From a virus, in the IMG/VR virus record IMGVR_UViG_3300032011_000034, positions 1 to 39,769 of that record: 39,769 nucleotides of DNA, one strand, 5' to 3'. The notes beneath the pieces were generated by a model. It worked only from the letters and a program-made list of their open reading frames with translations. It did no database searches and was not told where the DNA came from. Shown piece by piece: positions 25,362-33,668 of the stretch (positions within the stretch are counted from its first letter, which is position 1; every line of letters begins with the position of its first letter). Position numbers and translations under genes: made by a program.

Positions 25362-28358
25362 ATGAAAAAGTATTTAATTTATCTGTTAATGATGATTCCT
25401 TTCTTCGGAATGGCTCAATCAAACGACAGTTGGTTCAAAGTGGAAGTTCAGTTTGATTACTACGCTCCCAGTGAATCATTCGCACTATTAACTCAAACAG
25501 GCGATACCTTAGTTAATTATCAACCTCAAAACCCATTTGAACTATGGTCAACTGTAGTTCAAGCGGATTCAGGAGATATCGATATCTCATTATTGGATTC
25601 TTACGGAGATGGTTGGCAAGGTGGCCCACAAAACAACAATTCAAACACAACGGCATTTATAAGAATATCAAATGAGTGTCAAGACACAATATTAGATTTA
25701 GATATAACAGCATTGGGAAATTTTACTCAATATGATACATCTTTTGTTTTAGACCCATGTGCACCACCTGTTTGTAATATTCAAAATGAAACCACATATC
25801 AGATATGTTTAAATGGGCCCAATTCAGCTGGTGAACAAGTATTAGTAGTATGGGAATGGGAAAACGAATGGTGTGACCCAGTCAATGTAATCTATGGTAA
25901 CGAAGAAGGATGGGGGCCATTTACACAAGGTGTAAACCCAGGTGCTACCAATTATGGAATGTTGGCAGGTAACGGACAAATGCCACCTAATTGGGAAGTA
26001 GAACATTATGCATATGTAGAATACGCAGATGGTTCAGTATCAGACACAATGACATTTACACCAACACCATGTATATCAGGATGTACAGATTCAACTCAAG
26101 AAGCATTTAACCCTTGGGCTAATGAAGATGATGGAAGTTGTAACGTAACTGTTTGCGACCCAGCAACTGAATATCCAATCACAATGGAAATCACATTAGA
26201 TAACTGGCCAAGTGAAACTGGTTGGACTATGAATAGTGGTGGTATTTTACAAGAAGTATTACCAGGTGAATATGATTACTCTGATTTTGGACAAACTTAT
26301 ACTTACAATTTTTGTGTATCTCAAACAGCAGGATTTGAATTAATCCTTACAGATACATATGGTGATGGTATGGGTGGTACTCAAACATCTGGACCAGGTA
26401 CAGTTGTTATAAAAGATTGTGCTGGTGATACTCTTTGGGAAATGACTAATCCAAACTTTGGAACTACACTTTATTCAGGTCAAACAATGGCAACTTCATG
26501 TCCTGTTATTCCTGATGTGTTCGGATGTACAGACCCAGATTATCAAGAATATAATGATTCAGCAAACGTAGATGATGGGAGTTGTGCTACACTTCACATT
26601 TATGGATGTATGGATACAAACTCAATTAACTATGATTCAACAGCAACAAAACAATCGATTGTAGAACAATGTGATTACACATTAACTATAGAAGATGCTG
26701 GTGGTGATGGTTGGGGTAACTCATACTTAGGTGTATCACAAGGTGGTGTACCTCTTGGAACTTATACAATGGGGCCAGGTTTATATGAACAATCATTCCA
26801 AATTCAATTGGAAACAGATAAAGAAGTAGATGTTTACTATTTCGAAGTTAAAGGACCTCAACAATCAAATCAACAAGTAGAGTTTCAAACTTTACAAAAC
26901 TCATTTACATTAGAAAATGCAGATAGTGTTGTTCTATTACAAGAAGGACAGAATCCATTCTCTAATAACGGAGCAGATGCATTACAATCATTTGAAGCCC
27001 CATTCTATACAGTTTATTCAGGATTACCTTATTGTGGTGATTATTGTATTCCAATCGTAGAAGGATGTATGGATTCAACTTCATTAAATTATAATCCTGA
27101 TGCGAATGTAGATGATGGAACTTGTATTCCTTATATTGAAGGATGTATGAATCCATTGGCATTTAATTATGATTCTACTGCAACTGTAGATGATGGTAGT
27201 TGTGTACCTGTAGTTGTAGGTTGTATGGATGATACACAATTCAACTATGATTCTACAGCAAATACACCAGGTACTTGTGTTCCATTTATCTATGGATGTA
27301 CAGACCCGAATTCATTTAACTATGACCCGAATGCTAATACAGACGATAGTAGTTGTGTACCAATCATTTATGGTTGTACAGACCCAACATCATTTAATTA
27401 TGATTCTACAGCAAATACGGATGATGGTTCGTGTATTGCTAGAATCTACGGATGTACTGATTCAACTCAGTTCAACTACGACCCAACAGCAAATACAGAT
27501 GATGGAAGTTGTCAACCATTTATATATGGGTGTATGGATGTTAACTCATTAAACTATGACCCAACCGCTAATACCAATCAGGTATCAGCAACGGATTTCA
27601 CAAATCCTTGTATTCCTATTGTATATGGATGTATGGATTCAACATCATTTAATTATGACCCAACCGCAAATGTAGATAACGGAAGTTGTGTACCATTTAT
27701 ATATGGTTGTATGGATGTTAATTCGTTTAATTACGACCCAACGGCAAATGTAAACCAAGTATCAGCAACCGATTTATCGAATCCTTGTATTCCGATTGTG
27801 TATGGTTGTACTGATTCAACTTCAGTAAACTATGACCCGAATGCAAATGTTGATAACGGAAGTTGTATTACGGCAGTTGTAGGATGTACGGATGTAGCAG
27901 CTTACAATTATGACCCGAACGCAAACGTATCTGATTCAACGGCTTGTTTATATGATGCAGGTTGTGTTGGTGGACCAGGTGAACCATATTGGTTAAACAA
28001 TCCTTGTTATGCGTGGGTAATTGATGTAGACCAATACTGTTGTGATACAGAATGGGATTCAGATTGTGCATCACTATATGATTATTGTGTAGATGGATAT
28101 CCATTAGATGTTGAAAGTTTAGGTGGAAACAGAATCGCTGTATTCCCAAATCCAACATCTGATAAAATTAATATAAGTACTACTTTGAAAGATGTAAATT
28201 ATGTTTTATATGATTTGACTGGTAGAGTACTAAAAAGTGGTGAAGATGTTAAACAAAGTGAGATTGATATAAGTATCTATCCAAATGCTGTTTACTTACT
28301 TCAAATAGAGTATGGTGGAAACATATACAATAAGAAAATTATAAAGGAGAACAGATAA
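25362..28358 (+). CDS. Secreted GCTD-repeat protein with type IX secretion C-terminal sorting domain
   Basis: A 998-residue exported protein. A signal peptide (residues 1-18, ending FFGMAQ) is followed by several beta-sandwich-like modules bearing a DSYGDGW / DTYGDGM / GGDGW motif. Fourteen copies of a GC(T/M)D-x-n-NYD-x-A-x-DDGSC motif run from residue 240 to 866, the last eleven in tandem. A cysteine-rich module (YCCDTEWDSDC) follows. Residues 922-998 form a type A type IX sorting domain: VFPNPTSDKINI, YDLTGRVL and YNKKIIK, as in the Por_Secre_tail family. Such domains direct a protein through the outer membrane of Bacteroidetes. Finding one in a phage implies use of the host secretion system; alternatively the protein is a virion component derived from a host adhesin. 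The next gene, a probable barrel, may be its partner. Confidence 0.9.
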   Translation: MKKYLIYLLMMIPFFGMAQSNDSWFKVEVQFDYYAPSESFALLTQTGDTLVNYQPQNPFELWSTVVQADSGDIDISLLDSYGDGWQGGPQNNNSNTTAFIRISNECQDTILDLDITALGNFTQYDTSFVLDPCAPPVCNIQNETTYQICLNGPNSAGEQVLVVWEWENEWCDPVNVIYGNEEGWGPFTQGVNPGATNYGMLAGNGQMPPNWEVEHYAYVEYADGSVSDTMTFTPTPCISGCTDSTQEAFNPWANEDDGSCNVTVCDPATEYPITMEITLDNWPSETGWTMNSGGILQEVLPGEYDYSDFGQTYTYNFCVSQTAGFELILTDTYGDGMGGTQTSGPGTVVIKDCAGDTLWEMTNPNFGTTLYSGQTMATSCPVIPDVFGCTDPDYQEYNDSANVDDGSCATLHIYGCMDTNSINYDSTATKQSIVEQCDYTLTIEDAGGDGWGNSYLGVSQGGVPLGTYTMGPGLYEQSFQIQLETDKEVDVYYFEVKGPQQSNQQVEFQTLQNSFTLENADSVVLLQEGQNPFSNNGADALQSFEAPFYTVYSGLPYCGDYCIPIVEGCMDSTSLNYNPDANVDDGTCIPYIEGCMNPLAFNYDSTATVDDGSCVPVVVGCMDDTQFNYDSTANTPGTCVPFIYGCTDPNSFNYDPNANTDDSSCVPIIYGCTDPTSFNYDSTANTDDGSCIARIYGCTDSTQFNYDPTANTDDGSCQPFIYGCMDVNSLNYDPTANTNQVSATDFTNPCIPIVYGCMDSTSFNYDPTANVDNGSCVPFIYGCMDVNSFNYDPTANVNQVSATDLSNPCIPIVYGCTDSTSVNYDPNANVDNGSCITAVVGCTDVAAYNYDPNANVSDSTACLYDAGCVGGPGEPYWLNNPCYAWVIDVDQYCCDTEWDSDCASLYDYCVDGYPLDVESLGGNRIAVFPNPTSDKINISTTLKDVNYVLYDLTGRVLKSGEDVKQSEIDISIYPNAVYLLQIEYGGNIYNKKIIKENR
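27060..27956 (+). repeat. Tandem coding repeats (11 GCTD units)
   Basis: Eleven units of mostly 24-26 codons, each with two cysteines, an NYD core and a D/N-rich end. Two longer units contain NQVSATD. The block 27525-27701 and the block 27702-27878 are 177 bases each and match as two-unit duplicates, a sign of internal expansion. The third-codon positions differ between units, so it is not a fresh slippage array. Confidence 0.85.
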
Positions 28359-28359
28359 A

Positions 28360-29481
28360 ATGAAAAAAATATTTATAGTATTATTATGTTTACCTTTCGT
28401 TATGTTAGGACAGGATACAAAAGTAATCCTTCCAGGTGTAGAACAGAAGAAAGAAGAAGTAAAAAAACCATCTGAATTTCAGAAGAAACTAAAAAGAGAG
28501 TTTAAGTTCTCTACATTCTATGTTGCATTCAATGGTAATAACTCTGTTTCAGATGTAACAAGTTATTCAGTAACAGATGGGTTGACATCAACTAGAACAT
28601 CAACACCATATGATTATTCAGCAGTATTTGGTATTAGAAAAATTCAAAGATTTGGATACGAACCAAATATTCAAAACAGATTTAAAAATGGTACTGAGAA
28701 CTCATTCTCAGATGCCGCAACTATCGGTAGTAAATCAAAAGGATTTGAATATCTATTTGAATTAGATTATAGAAGGCAACAAGGTAAATCATTCCTTAGT
28801 CAAGACCACTTCATAAGATATATTGCTGATAAGTATGTTTTAAAAGTTGAGTATTTAGAAGATGCATTTGCAGATATTAACTACTTTGAATCATCTCAGA
28901 GATATAGACATAAATTCAACAGAAAGTTCTCAGTAAATGTAGGTGCAGTACAGAGAATTTCAGAACCTTATGGATTCGACCCTTTAGCAGATTGGATATT
29001 ACAGACAGGTGATATTCACTTTACTAATTTAGCAATCGAAGAAATGGGTTATGGTGTAGATTTTTCTGATGTAGATAACATTCAATACTTAAATCCAGCT
29101 GGGAATGTGGTTGCAACGAGTACCGAAGTATGGGAAGCTGTCGTTATTCCACAAGTTTTATCAGATTATGTTGCCAGAGAAAGAGCATTACTTCCTCAAA
29201 AATGGGAATACTCTTTAGTATTGGGCTTCGATTACTATTATTATAGTAAAGATTTTTGGTTACACTCTTGGGGTAACTTACTGCCTTATCACCTAAAAAG
29301 TGATAAACAATACAGTTATCATAAGTACAATGGTGGAAATTGGATAGATTATTCAGGTGGTTTAGTATTTGGATATAGATTCACAAAATCATTAGGAATA
29401 TTTACAGAAGGTAAATACCACAAATATTGGAATCGTAGTTGGTACGATTTCTCAATGGGTGTTAACTTTATAATATTATAG
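28360..29481 (+). CDS. Probable outer-membrane beta-barrel protein
   Basis: A 373-residue protein with a signal peptide (residues 1-17, ending VMLGQ), a short charged linker, and then long alternating aromatic/polar segments ending YDFSMGVNFIIL, a typical outer-membrane C-terminal strand. It begins two bases after the secreted repeat protein, with a good Shine-Dalgarno sequence (AAAGGAG, 28344-28350), so the two are coupled. In Bacteroidetes, type IX cargo genes are often next to outer-membrane PorP/SprF proteins; this pair looks similar, although I do not see a clear PorP/SprF signature. Other ideas: a receptor mask blocking superinfection or a surface porin. Confidence 0.75.
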   Translation: MKKIFIVLLCLPFVMLGQDTKVILPGVEQKKEEVKKPSEFQKKLKREFKFSTFYVAFNGNNSVSDVTSYSVTDGLTSTRTSTPYDYSAVFGIRKIQRFGYEPNIQNRFKNGTENSFSDAATIGSKSKGFEYLFELDYRRQQGKSFLSQDHFIRYIADKYVLKVEYLEDAFADINYFESSQRYRHKFNRKFSVNVGAVQRISEPYGFDPLADWILQTGDIHFTNLAIEEMGYGVDFSDVDNIQYLNPAGNVVATSTEVWEAVVIPQVLSDYVARERALLPQKWEYSLVLGFDYYYYSKDFWLHSWGNLLPYHLKSDKQYSYHKYNGGNWIDYSGGLVFGYRFTKSLGIFTEGKYHKYWNRSWYDFSMGVNFIIL

Positions 29482-29491
29482 GGGTAAAAAG

Positions 29492-29776
29492 ATGGCAAAA
29501 CAAATAGGAGAAGAAACTAAAATTACATTAGATTTAAAAACGATTGCTATGATTTTAGTTGGGGTTGCAACAGTAGTAGGTATGTGGTTCGCTTTACAAG
29601 CGGATATAGAAGAAGCAAAAGAACTTCCAATAGCACCACCACCAGATGTAACTAGAATGGAATACGATATGAAAGACCAATTGATACGTCAAACAATTAT
29701 GACTACTCAAGAGGACGTTCAAGAACTTAAAGAAGATATGAAACGTATTGAAGAAAAAATAGACAAACTACGATAA
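29492..29776 (+). CDS. Membrane protein with coiled-coil tail
   Basis: A 94-residue protein with one membrane segment at about residues 17-36 (TIAMILVGVATVVGMWFALQ), a proline-rich linker (APPPDVT) and a C-terminal coiled coil (EDVQELKEDMKRIEEKIDKL). The layout resembles an inner-membrane spanin subunit or a structural accessory protein; no outer partner is certain. Lies between the barrel gene and a thioredoxin-fold gene. Confidence 0.7.
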   Translation: MAKQIGEETKITLDLKTIAMILVGVATVVGMWFALQADIEEAKELPIAPPPDVTRMEYDMKDQLIRQTIMTTQEDVQELKEDMKRIEEKIDKLR

Positions 29777-29788
29777 AAAGGGGTTCAT

Positions 29789-30115
29789 ATGAAAAAGTTT
29801 TTATTAATACCATTCATACTACTTAGTAACCTATTAGGAGCTCAAGTAGTAGTATTGCATTTTAATGCAGGATGGAATGAGGCTAACGATGTTACTTGGG
29901 TTGATGAGTTGGAAGATTGTGAGATTGAACATATTGATATTGCAAAAAAACCAAAGTTACAACAAAAATGGAAAGTAGTTGTTGTACCTACTGTACTAAT
30001 TCTTCAGTACGATGAAGAAAAGAAACGGTATCAAGCTGATTTAAGTTTTAAGATGGCAGCGACACGAGAAGAAGTTCAAAATAAAATAGATGAAATAATA
30101 ATGAGTGGATTTTAA
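29789..30115 (+). CDS. Exported thioredoxin-fold protein lacking the CxxC site
   Basis: A 108-residue protein with a signal peptide (residues 1-19, ending LLGAQ). VVVLHFNAGWN, DIAKKPKLQQKW and VVVVPTVLIL match the strands of thioredoxin, including the cis-proline VPT at 66-68. Where thioredoxins have WCxxC, this protein has WNEA (29-32), so both redox cysteines are absent. It would act in the periplasm as a binding or folding helper, not as a redox enzyme. Preceded by AAGGGG, a moderate ribosome site. Confidence 0.7.
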   Translation: MKKFLLIPFILLSNLLGAQVVVLHFNAGWNEANDVTWVDELEDCEIEHIDIAKKPKLQQKWKVVVVPTVLILQYDEEKKRYQADLSFKMAATREEVQNKIDEIIMSGF

Positions 30116-30152
30116 CATCTACTATACTTATCGATAGAAAGGAGTTACGTTT

Positions 30153-30398
30153 ATGAAATGGATTTGGAGAAAAATTATGGCTTTTGGAAACATATTTAAA
30201 GATGATAACGACATCAATGAAAAAAATGTAATTGGGTTTATGTCATTCGCAGTAATGACTATATTCGCAATTGTAGATTTAACAACAGGATATTTCGGAA
30301 AAGATTTAGTAATCAATGAGTTTATATACAATTCATTTGTATGGATTACATTAGGATGTTTCGGAATCGCTGGTATAGAGAAATTCGCAAAAAACTAA
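30153..30398 (+). CDS. Two-helix small membrane protein (holin-like)
   Basis: An 81-residue protein with a strong Shine-Dalgarno sequence (AAGGAG, 30139-30144) and a 5' codon run MKWIWRKIM. Two membrane segments are at about residues 27-44 and 58-75, separated by a short loop. This is the layout of small phage holins. A shorter start at the ATG at 30177 is possible. It is next to a larger holin-family gene, so either could set lysis timing or act as an antiholin. Confidence 0.65.
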   Translation: MKWIWRKIMAFGNIFKDDNDINEKNVIGFMSFAVMTIFAIVDLTTGYFGKDLVINEFIYNSFVWITLGCFGIAGIEKFAKN

Positions 30399-30422
30399 AT
30401 AAAAATAACTTACTTAATAACA

Positions 30423-30878
30423 ATGTTAAACATAGCGGAAGAAAAGATGATTTTACTTAAAAATACCTACCTAATAGGGGGAATGGGGATAACATCTCTA
30501 TGTGCTTTCTTAGGAAGTTACCTTATGGATTTGACAATGGGTAATGCAGAACAATATATGGCAGTGATGTTAGTATTATTGTTAGATGGATTCTTCGGAG
30601 TAATCGCAGGGATGAAAAGAGAGGGTTTCAAGACCTATAAAGCTCTCAAAGTTTTGAAAAATATGTTTGCGTGGGTGGTAATCCTCACCGTTATATTATC
30701 AATCGAATTAGGATTTAAGGGTACATCTTGGTTATCCGAAACAATTATAGCACCATTTATGGTATTTCAAATGATATCAGCACTCAAAAATGCATCAATG
30801 GCTGGATTCATTAAGAACGAACTTCTAAACGAAATCTTAGATAGAATCGACTCTCACAAAGGAAAACGTAGTAAATAA
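30423..30878 (+). CDS. Holin-family membrane protein
   Basis: A 151-residue protein with about three membrane helices at residues 17-38, 43-63 and 83-105, and a basic end (DSHKGKRSK). The segment MAVMLVLLLDGFFGVIAGMKREGF is like the toxin-secretion/phage-lysis holin family, in which an LLD-x-x-x-G core precedes a short basic loop. It would form the inner-membrane lesions that release the amidase. The start codon is not strongly supported; an ATG at 30447 is an alternative. Confidence 0.75.
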   Translation: MLNIAEEKMILLKNTYLIGGMGITSLCAFLGSYLMDLTMGNAEQYMAVMLVLLLDGFFGVIAGMKREGFKTYKALKVLKNMFAWVVILTVILSIELGFKGTSWLSETIIAPFMVFQMISALKNASMAGFIKNELLNEILDRIDSHKGKRSK

Positions 30879-30898
30879 CCTTTATTCCAAATAATTAC

Positions 30899-30908
30899 AT
30901 ATTTATAA
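30899..30908 (+). promoter_or_regulatory. Class 2 (late-type) motif
   Basis: ATATTTATAA at 30899-30908, four bases before the ATG at 30913. The spacing predicts a leaderless or almost leaderless message for the small gene cluster that follows. Confidence 0.5.
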
Positions 30909-30912
30909 CCGT

Positions 30913-31077
30913 ATGAACAATATAAGAGAATATGGTTGGAAAGATTGGATTTCAAATCCTCAGAACAAATCTTTATATGAAAAAGATATGAATGAAGGAT
31001 TACGTCAATTCAAAATTGAACAACAGAGAAGAAACAAATTAGTCCAAGTGGCTAGTTTTAACCAAAGAGGATATTAA
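30913..31077 (+). CDS. Small basic protein of unknown function
   Basis: A 54-residue frame (MNNIREYGWKDWISNPQNKS... ending NQRGY). It starts just after a class 2 motif and overlaps the next start by one base, which supports it as a real gene. No known motif. Composition suggests a helical, basic protein, possibly head- or tail-associated. Confidence 0.7.
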   Translation: MNNIREYGWKDWISNPQNKSLYEKDMNEGLRQFKIEQQRRNKLVQVASFNQRGY

Positions 31078-31274
31078 TGGAAAAGATAGATAAGTTAATT
31101 AATCTTCTTGAAAAGAAATATGGGAGTAAAACCATAACTGAAGGAAGTAAATTAAAAGTTAAAGATATAGTACATCAAGAGATAGGAAGGGTCATAGAGT
31201 CCCTTAAAGAAGTTGATGATTCTGATAATCCGATGACATTCAAATCACTTGAAAAGGTGATGAACAAAAAATGA
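31077..31274 (+). CDS. Small helical protein of unknown function
   Basis: A 65-residue acidic/basic helical protein, MEKIDKLINLLEKKYG followed by ITEGSKLKVKDIVHQEIG. The amphipathic start and the TEGSK sequence resemble the capsid-targeting leaders of T4-like internal head proteins, but that reading is tentative. Overlaps the previous gene by one base. Confidence 0.7.
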   Translation: MEKIDKLINLLEKKYGSKTITEGSKLKVKDIVHQEIGRVIESLKEVDDSDNPMTFKSLEKVMNKK

Positions 31275-31362
31275 GTGTTGATGGTTGGATTCGTTTGGAA
31301 ACAAGTCTTTTTGGAAGTTGTTTAACATTTAATATTATTTCAATGGTGTAGGACAATAATAT

Positions 31363-32433
31363 ATGCCGAAGTATAGTAGAAAAGATATGCCTCAAGTGAA
31401 TACCCAAAATCTGGGTAAAGCTATTTCTATGGCCAAATCCAAAGTGAAAGTAACCAAAGGAATGAATCTTGCTGCAGAACTCAAACCATCACAGAAAGAA
31501 CTCATACCATCTAAGGTAAAGGGAGTTGCTAAGAAATACGATAAACCTACAGATATGAAACCTTTAATCATATCTAAAGATAATTACATAATAGATGGAC
31601 ATCATCGTTGGGCGGCTGCAATATATAAGTTCGGTAACGATGTACAAATACCTACATTTACATTACATCTAAAAAGAGATAAGGCCATTGAAGTATATAA
31701 AATGATTTCAATATCATTAAATGAAGCCATGTCATTGGCGGCTAGAAAAAAATTAGCTCGTAAATCAAAATCCAAACTTAAAAGAGGAATGAAGAAACGT
31801 ATCAAAAAGATGAAGAAAAAACGTTCTAATTCAGATTTACAAAAAGCAGCGATAAGACAAGCAAAAAATATATTGATAAAAAAGATGATGAAGAAAGCTC
31901 CATCTGAATTATCGATACAACAAAAAATGAAGTTCTCAGAAAAGATAGCTAAAAAGCCTGGTAAGATTCAAAAGATAGCTAAAAAGATATTTCCAAAATT
32001 AAAACAAGCTGAAATAGAAAGAGTGAAAAAGATGAAGGCCAGAAACACTCAAAAGAACGAAGGGTGGAGTAACAAATACAAAAAAAGTATTGATTGTAAC
32101 AACCCAAAAGGATTCTCTCAAAAAGCACATTGTGATGGTAAAAAGAAAAGAGAATTAAAAGAAATTTACTTTGATAGGTTTGGTAATAAATGTAAAAACC
32201 CAACTACATTAGATGGTAGATGTATTGATAAGTACCATCCATCACCAAATATCAGAGAAACACTTCAGTACAATCAGATACCACCATCTATGATGAAAGA
32301 TTTTTTACCAACTGGGTATATGAGTTACACAACACCTGAAGAAAAGAAAAAAGCATTAAAATTGTATAAAGATTTAAAAAATACAATCAATAAGTTTTGG
32401 AAAGACCATAAAATTAATAGGAAGATAAAATGA
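31363..32433 (+). CDS. ParB-like N-terminal domain with lysine-rich body
   Basis: A 356-residue protein. Residues about 35-120 are ParB/sulfiredoxin-like, with the key strand IIDGHHRWAAA at 76-86. Residues about 120-240 are extremely Lys/Arg-rich (KSKLKRGMKKRIKKMKKKR), likely to bind DNA. A CNNPKGFSQKAHC-type segment follows near residue 244, a short cysteine motif I believe recurs in T4-like phage proteins, then a final helical tail. It may be a DNA-associated or packaged protein, or a ParB-type nuclease. Overlaps the next gene by 4 bases. Confidence 0.75.
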   Translation: MPKYSRKDMPQVNTQNLGKAISMAKSKVKVTKGMNLAAELKPSQKELIPSKVKGVAKKYDKPTDMKPLIISKDNYIIDGHHRWAAAIYKFGNDVQIPTFTLHLKRDKAIEVYKMISISLNEAMSLAARKKLARKSKSKLKRGMKKRIKKMKKKRSNSDLQKAAIRQAKNILIKKMMKKAPSELSIQQKMKFSEKIAKKPGKIQKIAKKIFPKLKQAEIERVKKMKARNTQKNEGWSNKYKKSIDCNNPKGFSQKAHCDGKKKRELKEIYFDRFGNKCKNPTTLDGRCIDKYHPSPNIRETLQYNQIPPSMMKDFLPTGYMSYTTPEEKKKALKLYKDLKNTINKFWKDHKINRKIK

Positions 32434-32621
32434 GAAAGAAACTTATATCTGTACTTTTAGTAAGTACATTGTTGGTTGGGTGTGGTAGCACAAAACCAAC
32501 TACTGAGGAATGTTGTAAAAACGAAACTGCTATAGAGAAGGTTGTATCTAAAGACCCAATAATGAAATTACTTGCAACTTCATTAATTATATATGCAATT
32601 CAGTTACTTGTAACAAAATAA
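32430..32621 (+). CDS. Small lipoprotein with C-terminal membrane segment (spanin candidate)
   Basis: A 63-residue lipoprotein: signal sequence, lipobox LVGC with Cys18 as the acylation site, a short middle and a C-terminal hydrophobic helix at about residues 44-61. This two-anchor plan is that of a unimolecular spanin (lipid anchor in the outer membrane, helix in the inner), although 63 residues is short compared with the T1 example. Starts at an ATGA overlap. Confidence 0.7.
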   Translation: MRKKLISVLLVSTLLVGCGSTKPTTEECCKNETAIEKVVSKDPIMKLLATSLIIYAIQLLVTK

Positions 32622-32622
32622 T

Positions 32623-32677
32623 TTAACAAATTTTAACAGAAATAATTTGGATAATTGAAATATTATTCGTATATTAG
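32623..32677 (+). promoter_or_regulatory. Class 1 promoter with upstream AT element, before HAD gene
   Basis: TTTGG at 32646-32650, 19-base spacer, TATATTAG at 32670-32677. TTAACA-type sequence repeats lie at 32623 and 32633. The ATG at 32681 (or 32684) is 3-6 bases past the -7 box, so the message is likely leaderless. Confidence 0.75.
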
Positions 32678-32680
32678 GGT

Positions 32681-33289
32681 ATGATGAGAAAAGTAGATTT
32701 TATAAATAAAGTGTTTGAAAACGAAATAAAGACTCTAAATGAGGGTGGTAGAATCCTCAGAGTTTTTGATTTCGATGATACTCTTGCTAAATCAACGGCA
32801 TTTATCTATGTAAAACACAAAGATGGTTCTGAATCAAAGTTAGACCCAGCTCAATATGCAAAGTACAACTCTAAATCAACGGATGTATTTGATTTTAGAG
32901 ATTTCAATAAATTACTAAATAACCCAAAGGTAATCCAAAAGAACTTTAAACTTCTACAAAGAATGTTGGATAACCCAAATAAAAAGGTTACAATACTTAC
33001 TGCAAGAAAACTTGCGTTCCCAATCAGAAAGTTCTTCAAAGATGAGTTTGATATGGAAGTTTATGTTGTGGCATTGGGTAGTAACAATCCAAAAGATAAA
33101 TCAGATTGGATTGAAAAACATATCAAAAAAGGATATACCGATATTGCATTTATGGACGATTCATCTAAGAACGTTAGAGCAGTTGATAAATTGAAATCAA
33201 AATATCCTGATGTTAGGATAAAAACCCACTTAGTTAGGGAACATATTGATGCGGAAGTACAAAAATATGTAAATAAACTAATTCACTAA
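32681..33289 (+). CDS. HAD-superfamily phosphatase
   Basis: A 202-residue HAD hydrolase. Motif I is DFDDT at residues 30-34 (Asp30 nucleophile, Asp32 general acid), motif II is the Thr/Ser strand TILTAR around 99-104, and motif III/IV is FMDDSSKN near 151-158. The cap insert holds a FDFRDF-rich segment. The substrate could be a nucleotide or sugar phosphate. The tandem ATG at 32681 and 32684 leaves the start open. Its own promoter suggests independent early or middle expression. Confidence 0.9.
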   Translation: MMRKVDFINKVFENEIKTLNEGGRILRVFDFDDTLAKSTAFIYVKHKDGSESKLDPAQYAKYNSKSTDVFDFRDFNKLLNNPKVIQKNFKLLQRMLDNPNKKVTILTARKLAFPIRKFFKDEFDMEVYVVALGSNNPKDKSDWIEKHIKKGYTDIAFMDDSSKNVRAVDKLKSKYPDVRIKTHLVREHIDAEVQKYVNKLIH

Positions 33290-33299
33290 TTTTAAAATC

Positions 33300-33309
33300 A
33301 TATTTATAA
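33300..33309 (+). promoter_or_regulatory. Class 2 (late-type) motif
   Basis: ATATTTATAA at 33300-33309, four bases before the ATG at 33314; same spacing to the start codon as the site at 30899. No good -33 element upstream. Confidence 0.5.
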
Positions 33310-33313
33310 GCAA

Positions 33314-33553
33314 ATGAACTACGAAAACAAAGTAATGAATTCTGCGTTTAGAATCCTAAAGAAAAATGGATTTAAGTGGAGTGATGAGTTTGATAACGGA
33401 ATGAAAAGCGAATTGTTAAATCTGTTATTAAAATACTTTACGGATATAGAGGAATATGAAAAGTGTGCTCATATCCATTCGATGTTAAAAGATTTGGAGA
33501 ATATGAATGAAAATATTAGTAAAACAATTGAGTCCGGAAGTGGAATCAGTTAG
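33314..33553 (+). CDS. Small helical protein of unknown function
   Basis: A 79-residue protein with two helical stretches (AFRILKKNGFKWSDEFDNG and LLLKYFTDIEEYEKCAHIHS). No signal, membrane or catalytic motif. Its end overlaps the next frame by 47 bases. It begins right after a class 2 motif. Confidence 0.7.
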   Translation: MNYENKVMNSAFRILKKNGFKWSDEFDNGMKSELLNLLLKYFTDIEEYEKCAHIHSMLKDLENMNENISKTIESGSGIS

Positions 33554-33668
33554 TGGTTGGATAGTTTACGTTATGGATGTAACTGGTAGACCATTGGAAG
33601 CAAAAATATGTGAATTAGATGATTTGGTGTCGACAATTAGAATCTTTGAATCAGTTTTTAATATATGA
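33507..33668 (+). CDS. Small protein of unknown function, overlapping frame
   Basis: A 53-residue frame (MKILVKQLSPEVESVSGWIV..., ending TIRIFESVFNI) starting inside the previous gene and ending with an ATGA overlap onto the ClpS gene. The beta-rich alternating sequence and the coupled stop/start support it. No match known to me. Confidence 0.65.
   Translation: MKILVKQLSPEVESVSGWIVYVMDVTGRPLEAKICELDDLVSTIRIFESVFNI

Noticed and set aside
27229-27552. Alternative + frame within the GCTD repeats
   Set aside because: Frame shadow caused by the repetitive DNA.
27060-27956. Possible CRISPR array
   Set aside because: Repeat units are coding, in frame and diverged; no identical direct repeats with unique spacers.
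27868-28158. Minus-strand open frame in the repeat array
   Set aside because: Histidine- and leucine-rich product of a repeat shadow; no start signal and no homology pattern.
31271-31351. A 26-codon frame with an ATGA overlap before the ParB-like gene
   Set aside because: Too short and without a recognisable protein-like pattern; it may be chance.
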